From: Phycisphaeraceae bacterium
GTDB taxonomy: Bacteria; Planctomycetota; Phycisphaerae; Phycisphaerales; UBA1924
Length of the DNA stretch: 21,613 nucleotides
NCBI GenBank assembly: GCA_009827205.1
Contig: WUAK01000009.1
Location: forward strand, 1 to 21,613
Reading direction: 5' to 3'
The notes under the pieces were generated by a model. The model was not told the origin of the DNA. It was given only the letters and a program-made list of their open reading frames with translations, and searched no databases. A program made the position numbers and the translations under genes. Of this stretch, positions 13,638-20,615 are shown in pieces. Numbering within the stretch: the stretch's first letter is position 1; each line of letters starts with the position of its first letter.

Positions 13638-16244
13638 ATGGCAGAAACCAACAACGGCAACTACGGCTCGGATCAGATCAAGGTCCTCGAAGGACTCGAA
13701 GCGGTCCGCAAACGACCCGGCATGTACATCGGTGGCACGGGCATCGGGGCGCTGCACCACCTTGTCTACGAGACCGTCGACAACTCGATCGATGAAGCGA
13801 TGGCCGAGTTCGCGACGTACGTGGGCGTGACTGTTCACGCGGACGGCTCGTGCAGCGTCGTTGACGACGGGCGCGGCATCCCGATCGACCCCATGAAACA
13901 CGAAGACCCGGCGCTCAATGGCAAGCCCGCGGTCGAGATCGTCATGACCAAGCTCCACGCCGGCGGCAAGTTCGGCCAGGAGGGCTCGGCGTACAAGGTC
14001 TCGGGCGGTCTGCACGGCGTGGGTGTCAGCTGTGTCAACGCGCTCAGCGACTTCCTCGAGGTCGAGGTGTACCGCGACGGCAAGGTCTACAACATGGAAT
14101 TCGAGCGGGGCGTCGTGACAAGGCCGCTCCACGAGGTCGGACCCATCCCCAAGGACGCGACCCGCAAGAAGGGCACGCGCGTCACGTTCAAGCCCGACCA
14201 CACGATCTTCGACGACACGACTTTCAGCGCAGAAACGCTCACCAATCGTCTCCGCGAGTTGTCCTTCCTGAACCCAGGCGTCTTGATCAAGTTCACCGAC
14301 GAGCGCACGGGCGACGGGCACGACAACGAGCCCAAGACGTTCTGCGCAGAGAACGGGCTGCTTGAGTACGTCACCCACCTGATGGGCCCGAAGAACGAGA
14401 TGAGCCCCCCGGTGCATGTGGTCAAGGAAGAGGGCGACCGTGTATGCGAGGTCGCGATGCAGTACCACGACGGGTACGCCGAGTCGCTTCTCAGCTTTGC
14501 GAACAACATCCACAACCCCGACGGCGGCACGCACGCTCAGGGTTTCAAGCTCGCGCTCACACGCTCGCTCAACGGGTACGCACGCAAGGCAAACCTCATC
14601 CGCGAGAAGGATCCCACCCCCACGGGCGAGGATCTCCGTGAGGGCCTGATCGCGATCATCAGCGTCAAGCTGCCGGACCCCGCGTTCAACAACCAGCCCA
14701 AGGAAAGGCTGCTCAACCCCGAGATCGAGTCGTTCGTATCGCAGGCCGTGGGCGAGGCGCTTGAGGCATGGCTCGAGGAACACCCACAGGAAGCAAAGCT
14801 TGTGTGCCAGAAGGGCATCGTCGCCGCGCAGGCACGCGAGGCCGCTCGCCGGGCGCGTGAACTGACTCGGCGAAAGACCGCTCTCGAATCGGGCTCGATG
14901 CCGCACAAGCTGCGCGACTGCAAGACCCGTGATGTCGCCAGGTCAGAACTTTTCATCGTCGAGGGTGACTCCGCGGGCGGCTCTGCGACGCAGGGCCGGG
15001 ACGTGGACACGCAGGCGATCCTGCCGCTCAAGGGCAAGATCCTGAACGTCGAGAAGGCGCGCATCGACAGGATGCTTCAGCACGAGGAGATCCGCACGCT
15101 GATCCAGGCGATGCGGTGCGGCATCGGCGCGGATCTCGATCTTGCGAAATTGCGTTACGGCAAGATCATCCTGATGACGGACGCCGACGTGGACGGGAGC
15201 CATATCCGGACTCTGCTCTTGACGTTCCTGTTCCGCCACATGCCAGATCTGATCCGCAAGGGTCACGTGTACATCGCGCAGCCGCCTCTGTACCAGCTTG
15301 TCAAGGGCAACAAGGGCGGGCCCTACGTCCTCAACGAGAACGCTCTCTCGGACACGCTTACGGATCTTGGCATCAAACGTGCGAAGCTGATCGTGCGCGA
15401 CATCGCGTCCGCTGAGGAGCTGATCGGCGGCGAACTCGGCGATGTCCCGATCGAGCGTGAGCTCGCTGGCAAAGACGCCGAGGAAGCGGTCAGCCTCCTT
15501 CAGAGACTCGATCAGCTCGTCGAGATTTCCGAACGGCGCGGCACACCCTTTGAGAAGCTGCTCGAATCGCGGAGCAGAGATCCGGAAGGCACAAACCGCC
15601 TGCCCACCCACCGCGTCAGCTGGCGCGGCGGTGAGGAACTCTGCTGGTCAGAAGCACAGGCACTCTTGCTCGTCGAAGAGAAGGGGCTGCGCCTCGGTGA
15701 TTCTCCTGACGGTGAAGCAGACGAGACACCGATCGCTGCGGTGCGCGAGCTCCACGAGAACCGCGAACTCGAGAAGGTCTTTGCAGGCCTCGATACGCTC
15801 GGTCTGTCTCTCGATGACTACGCACTCGTGCAAGAAGAGTCGGTTACCGGTTCCAAGCTGCCGGCCCGCTTCCAGTGGGTCATCGAAACAACCGGCAAAG
15901 CCGTCGAGGTTGAAACAGAAAGCGACTCCGAGGAGTCCACTGCACCCACAGCTGTGTCGGGTAAGACCATCGACGCGACAAACCTCACCGAGATCGTGGG
16001 TGCACTCCACGAGGTTGGGCGGCGCGGCATGGAGATCAAGCGGTTCAAAGGTCTGGGTGAGATGGACGCTATCCAGCTCTGGGACACAACGATGGACCCT
16101 GAGCGCCGAACCCTGTTGCGTGTTACATGGGACATGGCCGGGCAGGCCGAGAGCCTGTTCAGCACGCTCATGGGCGAGGAAGTCGAGCCGCGACGCAAGT
16201 TTATCGAGGACCACGCGCTCGAGGTTAAAAACCTCGACGTGTAA
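13638..16244 (+). CDS. gyrB: DNA gyrase subunit B
   Basis: The ATPase subunit of DNA gyrase, which drives negative supercoiling with GyrA. The GHKL ATPase domain has EAVRKRPGMYIGGT (21-34), YETVDNSIDEA (44-54, Asn49 in the Mg position), DDGRGIP (76-82) and GGLHGVG (about 119-125). The TOPRIM domain has EGDSAGG (442-448) and DADVDGSH (515-522). The tail signature RFKGLGEM is at 802-809. It has 868 residues against 804 in E. coli. The insert between TOPRIM (about 550) and the tail (about 795) is of the Gram-negative type, longer and acidic (ETESDSEES). GAGG lies 4 nt before ATG. A structured leader with a terminator-like hairpin precedes it. No gyrA is adjacent, and no clear terminator follows. 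Confidence 0.98.
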   Translation: MAETNNGNYGSDQIKVLEGLEAVRKRPGMYIGGTGIGALHHLVYETVDNSIDEAMAEFATYVGVTVHADGSCSVVDDGRGIPIDPMKHEDPALNGKPAVEIVMTKLHAGGKFGQEGSAYKVSGGLHGVGVSCVNALSDFLEVEVYRDGKVYNMEFERGVVTRPLHEVGPIPKDATRKKGTRVTFKPDHTIFDDTTFSAETLTNRLRELSFLNPGVLIKFTDERTGDGHDNEPKTFCAENGLLEYVTHLMGPKNEMSPPVHVVKEEGDRVCEVAMQYHDGYAESLLSFANNIHNPDGGTHAQGFKLALTRSLNGYARKANLIREKDPTPTGEDLREGLIAIISVKLPDPAFNNQPKERLLNPEIESFVSQAVGEALEAWLEEHPQEAKLVCQKGIVAAQAREAARRARELTRRKTALESGSMPHKLRDCKTRDVARSELFIVEGDSAGGSATQGRDVDTQAILPLKGKILNVEKARIDRMLQHEEIRTLIQAMRCGIGADLDLAKLRYGKIILMTDADVDGSHIRTLLLTFLFRHMPDLIRKGHVYIAQPPLYQLVKGNKGGPYVLNENALSDTLTDLGIKRAKLIVRDIASAEELIGGELGDVPIERELAGKDAEEAVSLLQRLDQLVEISERRGTPFEKLLESRSRDPEGTNRLPTHRVSWRGGEELCWSEAQALLLVEEKGLRLGDSPDGEADETPIAAVRELHENRELEKVFAGLDTLGLSLDDYALVQEESVTGSKLPARFQWVIETTGKAVEVETESDSEESTAPTAVSGKTIDATNLTEIVGALHEVGRRGMEIKRFKGLGEMDAIQLWDTTMDPERRTLLRVTWDMAGQAESLFSTLMGEEVEPRRKFIEDHALEVKNLDV

Positions 16245-16311
16245 CCTGCGTAGTGACCTGAGATGCTGGTCATCGCTTGCTCAATAGGGCTAGTAGATAA
16301 ACGTACACACG

Positions 16312-16329
16312 ATCGGCTGCGCGGCCGAT
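16312..16329. repeat. ATCGGC/GCCGAT inverted repeat upstream of the PilZ regulator
   Basis: Perfect 6-bp arms (16312-16317 and 16324-16329) with a 6-nt TGCGCG spacer, in the 131-bp gap between gyrB and the PilZ gene. There is no T-run, so it is not a good intrinsic terminator; a leader hairpin or operator is possible. It overlaps the rejected ATG at 16328. Confidence 0.5.
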
Positions 16330-16364
16330 GTACCCCGCGTGGGTAGAACTTGGTCTGCTCTCTC

Positions 16365-16370
16365 GAGGTG
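16365..16370 (+). promoter_or_regulatory. Ribosome binding site deciding the PilZ-receiver start
   Basis: GAGGTG, with GAGG ending 7 nt before ATG 16376. The upstream in-frame ATG at 16328 has no Shine-Dalgarno and lies in a hairpin. Confidence 0.65.
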
Positions 16371-16375
16371 TTCGT

Positions 16376-17536
16376 ATGTCTGGATACAAACATGCCCAGA
16401 AGCGACCGATCTCTGCTCGGCCCAACACCATCGGGATGTGCCGAAAGAAGATGCGGGAATTGCTCCAACGGATGGCCAAGAGGAGCCGATCCGTCGGGGT
16501 CGAGGACTTTCGCTCATCTAAGCGCTGGCCCGTGCTCGGCGTAACCGCAGAGTTCCAGCTTGAAGAGAACCGCCGATTCCGTGATAAGCTGAATCTCTCG
16601 GTCCGAGATATTTCCAACGGCGGTATCTCGCTCCTGCACTCGTCGTTTTTCTACCCAGGGACTCGGTGCAGGATCACACTCCCGCTGAGAGATGACCCGA
16701 GCGAGGTCGTCGTCATTGACGGGGTCATCAAGAGATGCATTCACGTTGAAGGAGTCGTTCACGAGATCGGAATCAAGTTCGATAAACCGATCGACTCCAA
16801 CAAGTTTGTATCAAAGATCCTTCTTGAGAAGTTCAAGCCAGACAACTCCAACGCAAAGCGCACCGTTGGACGCGTGCTTCTCGTAGATGACTCTGCCGTC
16901 GATCGACGTCTTGTCGAGTATTTTCTAACTGGCCCGAATATTCAGCTAAGTGTCGCGGGGACACTTGAAGATGCTCGATCACTCGCGAAAGAGCCCTTTG
17001 ATCTGATTCTATGCGAGCTGAAGCTACCCGACGGCGATGCTGTTGAACTCATCCAATGGCTAAAGGAACAAGGATCAGGTACACCAATTGCGATTCTCTC
17101 AGCAATCCCTTCAGAAATGGTGAGCGACACGATTGTGCAATCTGAAACTAAGGGATATCTTCTCAAACCGGTTGATCGTGCCACTCTGAACACAGCAGTG
17201 ACAGATATCCTCGGTCTTCCATCGAGCACCGAGAGCGAACAAGAACCCTTGCTCGATCTATCTGATCCAACCGTGATGGAAATCGTTGATATGTTCAAGG
17301 GTGAAGTTGATCTCCTCGTCGACGCGCTGGGTGACGAGTCTGCGTTTGAAGACCCGATTCAGCTGTACTCGGTCGTGCTCCGGCTCCAGGGCACGGCCCC
17401 CACGCTCGGGTTCGAACAGCTCGGCAAGGTCGCGGCGCGTGCTGCGGAATCCCTCGCGGCGACGATGAGCAGCGAGGAATCGGCTCCGCAACTCAATGCT
17501 CTCATCGAGTCATGCAAGGCCGCTCGCGCGGCGTGA
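16376..17536 (+). CDS. PilZ - degenerate receiver - HPt-like regulator
   Basis: A 386-residue cytoplasmic regulator. The PilZ domain (about 42-150) keeps both c-di-GMP motifs, RSSKR (46-50, RxxxR) and DISNGG (78-83, DxSxxG). A receiver-like domain follows (about 165-280). The acidic pair D171-D172, Ser242 and Lys264 (LLKPVD) are in place. The residue at the phospho-acceptor position in LILCELKLPDGDA is Glu214, not Asp. The C-terminus (about 298-380) resembles an HPt helical domain (LRLQGTAPTLGFEQLG), but the phospho-His position is Leu335. It should therefore bind c-di-GMP while being unable to take part in normal phosphotransfer. Asp-to-Glu can mimic the phosphorylated state. Parts of 16860-17260 are visibly less GC-rich than the neighbours. 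The HPt assignment is the weakest part. Confidence 0.85.
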   Translation: MSGYKHAQKRPISARPNTIGMCRKKMRELLQRMAKRSRSVGVEDFRSSKRWPVLGVTAEFQLEENRRFRDKLNLSVRDISNGGISLLHSSFFYPGTRCRITLPLRDDPSEVVVIDGVIKRCIHVEGVVHEIGIKFDKPIDSNKFVSKILLEKFKPDNSNAKRTVGRVLLVDDSAVDRRLVEYFLTGPNIQLSVAGTLEDARSLAKEPFDLILCELKLPDGDAVELIQWLKEQGSGTPIAILSAIPSEMVSDTIVQSETKGYLLKPVDRATLNTAVTDILGLPSSTESEQEPLLDLSDPTVMEIVDMFKGEVDLLVDALGDESAFEDPIQLYSVVLRLQGTAPTLGFEQLGKVAARAAESLAATMSSEESAPQLNALIESCKAARAA

Positions 17537-17546
17537 GTTTCTTTTG

Positions 17547-17563
17547 TTATTGGGCGTCAATAA
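17547..17563. repeat. TTATTG/CAATAA inverted repeat between the two signalling genes
   Basis: Perfect 6-bp arms (17547-17552, 17558-17563) with spacer GGCGT, 11 bp after the PilZ gene stop in a 193-bp gap. It has the size of a small operator; it is AT-rich and has no T-tract, so it is a weak terminator at best. I see nothing else convincing in this gap. Confidence 0.5.
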
Positions 17564-17729
17564 GAGACGGTCGTGCGGCCCGGTTCGGCTGGTTTGATTT
17601 CTGGACCCTTAGCACCTGCACCCGGGCGGTGGTTTCACTTATTGGCTCCCTGCGCAATGACGATCTTGGGAATATGAGTGCGCGGCCGGTGCTGCTGCGC
17701 TATCGGGCTTTGCGGACGGGGATTGCATC

Positions 17730-20306
17730 GTGCAGGACATCATCGATCAACTGACATCGGCATCGTCTGGCTTCTCGCAGATCACGTGGCTCGCGCTGGG
17801 TGGCGCTGCGCTGGCGACGCTCCTGCTCGGGGTGGTCTTTGGGCTTGTGCTGCGCCGACCAAAGTCGAGCACGGCAACTGCTGACGACGAGCCGGGTGTA
17901 CTCGGAGCGTGCGGTGCCGCGGAGTTCGCGTGCCGGGTGACGCCCGATCTCAGGGTGACCGAACTTTCAGCCGACATCGTGACACTCACCGGCTACTCCG
18001 CTCAGGTGCTGACGAACTCAGACGCGTTTGTGCGCATGCTCGATGAGAAGGATGCGCAGTTCTTCGAGGCCCGGGCACGTAACGCGATCCAGGAAGAGCA
18101 CGCGTTGATCGCGGACCTTCGGTACGAGGACGCCGACGGCAGGCACCGCTGGATGAATGTACGCGCCGAGCCGCGACGCGACGGGAAGGGACGGGTCACC
18201 GGGCTCAAGGGTGTTGTCCGCGAGATCACGGAGCAGAAGCGGTTGGCGACTGACGCCTCGACCGCGTGGGCCCGGTTCCACGCGCTTGCCAACTCGACTC
18301 CGACGATGCTCTGGGTACTCGATGAGAACTGCGATTGCCAGGCGACGAATTCTGCCAGCGAGCGCTTCGCCGGCACGACCGAAGACCATCTCAGAGGACT
18401 GGGCTGGGCGAGCGCGTTCCCTGAGGAAGAGCGTCAGGCGGTGATGAAGTTCGTCAGCCGCGCCGTGGATGAACGCACGAGCCTGAAGCGTGACTCGGTC
18501 ATGATCGACGGCCAGGGTCGCACGAGGTACGTCGCGCTCAGCGCGAGCGTCGCTCGAGACGATCAGGGCGAGGCGTCGGGCGTTGTACTTACAGGTAAAG
18601 ACGTCACGGACCGCTCCGAGGTGGACAAGCAACTCGACAGGCTTCGCCGGATCGTGGACGCGAGTGAGCAGAACGTGGCGGTTCTTGCGCCGGACATGCG
18701 GGTCACGATGTTGAACCACGCGGCCCGTGAGCTGCTCGGCCTCAGCGAGCGCGACTCGGCGGACAATCTCGCTCTGTGGCATGTCGTCACCAAGGACACG
18801 AGCGATCAGCTCCGCGGCGAGGGCGTCAAGGCGTGCGCCGAGAACGAGATCTGGCAGGGCCGAGGCCGACTCCGGATTGGCGAAGAGGACAGCGTCTCGG
18901 CGGAGCTCTGCTTTACGCCTCTTGGCGACGGCTGGCACGGCATGATCGCGCGCCCGATCGAGCACGAACTGCAGCGCGAGGCCGATGCGCAGATGGACAA
19001 GCGCAGGCTCGCGGTGGCGCTCGGCGCGCTCGAGCGCCTGTCGAGGGGAGGCTGGGCACCGGGCCGGGGCGCGGACCGGATCGTCGAATCAGTCTCGAAG
19101 CACTACACGCACCTGCGCGCGACGTACGCCTCATTCTCCGATGACGGCACCATTACCGTCGTTGCGTCCGACGGGCCCTCTTGGATGGGCTCGGCCAAGG
19201 GCCGTACGACAAAGATCGACCCTGACGGTGCCCTCTTCGGCAAGCTCCGGTCCGACGAGATCGTTCGGATTGAGGATGTCTGGAATGAACCCGAACTCGA
19301 GCAGTCGCTTCTCGGGTTCGAGGAGACGTCCGCGCGATCGATCGCGGCGGTGCTTGTGGACTCGGGCGACAGAACCGCGGGGTTAATGCTCCTCGAAAAG
19401 CCGAACGCGGGCGAGTGGACCCACGACGAGGCGCAGACACTCAGGCTCGCCTCGGGCGTGCTGGGCGTAGCGCTCAGGTCCGAGCGAGACCGCCGGGCGC
19501 GGATGACCGCAGAGGCGCGGATCGCAGAACAGACACAGCGCTGGCGCGACGAGCGTGAGCGAAGTGAAGAGCTTTCCTCGCTCGCGTCGGACCGAGCGGG
19601 CGAAGCCGAGCAGCTGCAAGCCAAGCTCGACAAGGTGGATTCTGCCTGGGCGGGCGGTCTCGCCGAGCTAGGCAACCGGGCGATCGGCGCGGCGGATCTT
19701 GCTGGGCAGGCGCGAGACGCCGGGCTCGGCTCGCTCGCTGAGGATCTTGAAAGCCTCGCCAGCGAGGCCGACCGCGCAGAGATCGCGGGCCGGATAGTGT
19801 CGGGGACGCTGAGGCCCGTGTTCGAGGAGTGCAAGCCGACCGACGTACTCAGGCACGTCGGCGAGCGATTTGTCGGCAAGGCCAAAGCCCGCGGTGTGAC
19901 ACTCAAGATCAATCAGGAGGGCGAGCTGCCCTCGACAATCGAGGCCGACCCGAGACTCCTGAAGCTGGCCTGTTGTGAGCTTCTGGAAGTTGCGCTTGGG
20001 CGCTGCTCATCTCGAGAGATGATCGCGGTTGCGTCTGTTCAGGGCAGCCAGCCCGATGAGTCGCTCGTGGTGAAGGTCTCGGGGGGCCCGATCTCCACAC
20101 CCGACGAGGCGAGGCCCGGCGCTCCGGCTGGGCTCTCGCTCTTGAAAAGACTCTGCGAGTCGATCGGGGGCAAGCTGGAGGCGGTGACCGACTCGGGCAA
20201 GACCGAACTGGCGGTTGTGATCCCGATCGCACGCGAGGCGAGTCTGAGCCTGCCGACCGAGGACGCTGAGTTGGAAGACAAAGCGGGCCAGGAAGACGCG
20301 GCGTAA
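17730..20306 (+). CDS. Membrane PAS-PAS-PAS-GAF sensor with degenerate histidine-kinase end
   Basis: An 858-residue sensor. One membrane helix (18-42) follows a short N-terminus. PAS/PAC modules follow at about 60-175 (closing REITEQKRLA), 178-300 (closing KDVTDRSEVD) and 303-410. A GAF-like domain spans about 426-584 and a charged coiled coil about 583-636. A helical part (637-700) sits where the dimerisation/phospho-acceptor helices of a histidine kinase would be, but no His occurs from 566 to 708. The last part (703-835) keeps the shape of a HATPase: IEADPRLLKLACCELLE, VKVSGGPIS and GLSLLKRLCESIGGKLEAV. The N-box Asn is Val754 and the G1 DxGxG is not formed. It is probably a pseudokinase that signals by binding. 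The start is GTG 17730, and the Shine-Dalgarno is weak. Confidence 0.85.
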   Translation: MQDIIDQLTSASSGFSQITWLALGGAALATLLLGVVFGLVLRRPKSSTATADDEPGVLGACGAAEFACRVTPDLRVTELSADIVTLTGYSAQVLTNSDAFVRMLDEKDAQFFEARARNAIQEEHALIADLRYEDADGRHRWMNVRAEPRRDGKGRVTGLKGVVREITEQKRLATDASTAWARFHALANSTPTMLWVLDENCDCQATNSASERFAGTTEDHLRGLGWASAFPEEERQAVMKFVSRAVDERTSLKRDSVMIDGQGRTRYVALSASVARDDQGEASGVVLTGKDVTDRSEVDKQLDRLRRIVDASEQNVAVLAPDMRVTMLNHAARELLGLSERDSADNLALWHVVTKDTSDQLRGEGVKACAENEIWQGRGRLRIGEEDSVSAELCFTPLGDGWHGMIARPIEHELQREADAQMDKRRLAVALGALERLSRGGWAPGRGADRIVESVSKHYTHLRATYASFSDDGTITVVASDGPSWMGSAKGRTTKIDPDGALFGKLRSDEIVRIEDVWNEPELEQSLLGFEETSARSIAAVLVDSGDRTAGLMLLEKPNAGEWTHDEAQTLRLASGVLGVALRSERDRRARMTAEARIAEQTQRWRDERERSEELSSLASDRAGEAEQLQAKLDKVDSAWAGGLAELGNRAIGAADLAGQARDAGLGSLAEDLESLASEADRAEIAGRIVSGTLRPVFEECKPTDVLRHVGERFVGKAKARGVTLKINQEGELPSTIEADPRLLKLACCELLEVALGRCSSREMIAVASVQGSQPDESLVVKVSGGPISTPDEARPGAPAGLSLLKRLCESIGGKLEAVTDSGKTELAVVIPIAREASLSLPTEDAELEDKAGQEDAA

Positions 20307-20323
20307 TCCGAAGTCTTCGGGAT
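20306..20323. terminator. Weak hairpin after the sensor gene
   Basis: CCGAA (20308-20312) pairs with TTCGG (20316-20320) over GTC, with A-T pairs continuing across a bulged G. It lies between the convergent sensor gene and tRNA-His. There is no T-run on either strand, so termination is doubtful. Confidence 0.25.
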
Positions 20324-20350
20324 CGTCTCTGAGATGCAAAGTGGAGAAAG

Positions 20351-20424
20351 GGTGACCGACGGGATTTGAACCCGCGACCCCAAGGATCACAACCTTGTGC
20401 TCTGCCAACTGAGCTACGGCCACC
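20351..20424 (-). tRNA. tRNA-His (anticodon GTG)
   Basis: The minus strand folds as a complete cloverleaf. The acceptor is GTGGCCG with CGGTCAC, the D-arm GCTC..GAGC, and the anticodon arm CAAGG-TTGTGAT-CCTTG with GTG at 20388-20390. The variable loop has five bases and the T-arm is GCGGG-TTCAAAT-CCCGT. The histidine identity elements are both encoded: the extra G at -1 (20424) and discriminator C73 (20351). CCA is not encoded. It is transcribed leftward and converges on the sensor gene. Confidence 0.98.
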
Positions 20425-20469
20425 ATCTGGTACCCGACCGGAACGCGAATCCGTGCCCGGACGGTTGGA

Positions 20470-20498
20470 ACGATACGGAACGACCTTCTTTGGGTCAA
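20470..20498 (-). promoter_or_regulatory. Promoter of tRNA-His
   Basis: On the minus strand TTGACC (20493-20498) and TATCGT (20470-20475) are separated by exactly 17 bp, matching -35 and -10 elements. The expected start lies about 40 nt before the mature tRNA, leaving a short 5' leader for RNase P. Confidence 0.7.
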
Positions 20499-20504
20499 TC
20501 CAAT

Positions 20505-20536
20505 GTATACGAAGTCGCTTGGCCGACATGGTATAC
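20505..20536. repeat. Two GTATAC palindromes upstream of pckA
   Basis: GTATAC occurs at 20505-20510 and 20531-20536, 26 bp centre to centre (about 2.5 helix turns). Both lie between the tRNA-His promoter and pckA. TTGGCC (20519-20524) and TAGTGT (20542-20547), 17 bp apart, are a weak pckA promoter candidate overlapping this region. Confidence 0.45.
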
Positions 20537-20545
20537 AGGGCTAGT

Positions 20546-20581
20546 GTCTGCCTCGGACCCAGTTTTTTGGGGTCCGCAGAC
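20546..20581 (+). promoter_or_regulatory. Hairpin in the pckA 5' leader
   Basis: CGGACCC (20554-20560) pairs with GGGTCCG (20570-20576) over loop AGTTTTTTG. GTCTG (20546-20550) pairs with CAGAC (20577-20581), leaving a 3-nt bulge on one side. This gives a 12-bp stem ending 22 nt before the Shine-Dalgarno of pckA. The T-run is in the loop, so it is not a terminator. Confidence 0.65.
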
Positions 20582-20603
20582 CATCATCGATCAGAGTGAG
20601 GCA

Positions 20604-20609
20604 GGGAGG
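20604..20609 (+). promoter_or_regulatory. Ribosome binding site of pckA
   Basis: GGGAGG lies 6 nt before GTG 20616. It decides this GTG as the start; no in-frame ATG fits the family N-terminus. Confidence 0.75.
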
Positions 20610-20615
20610 ATTGCC

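Noticed and set aside
13509..14906. 465-codon open frame antisense to gyrB
   Set aside because: Overlaps the unmistakable gyrB; the Arg/Val/His-rich composition is the usual reverse-frame shadow of a high-GC gene, with no family resemblance.
16328..16375. Upstream ATG start for the PilZ regulator
   Set aside because: No ribosome site, and it lies in an inverted repeat; GAGGTG serves ATG 16376.
18018..18965. 315-codon open frame antisense to the sensor gene
   Set aside because: Reverse-frame shadow; the PAS motifs are on the plus strand.
20007..20529. Open frames on the minus strand across tRNA-His
   Set aside because: They read through the tRNA and the sensor gene's end, with no protein motif. 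The cloverleaf is the real feature.
20554..20576. GGACCC/GGGTCC hairpin as an intrinsic terminator
   Set aside because: The T-run is in the loop, not after the stem, and it lies in the pckA leader.
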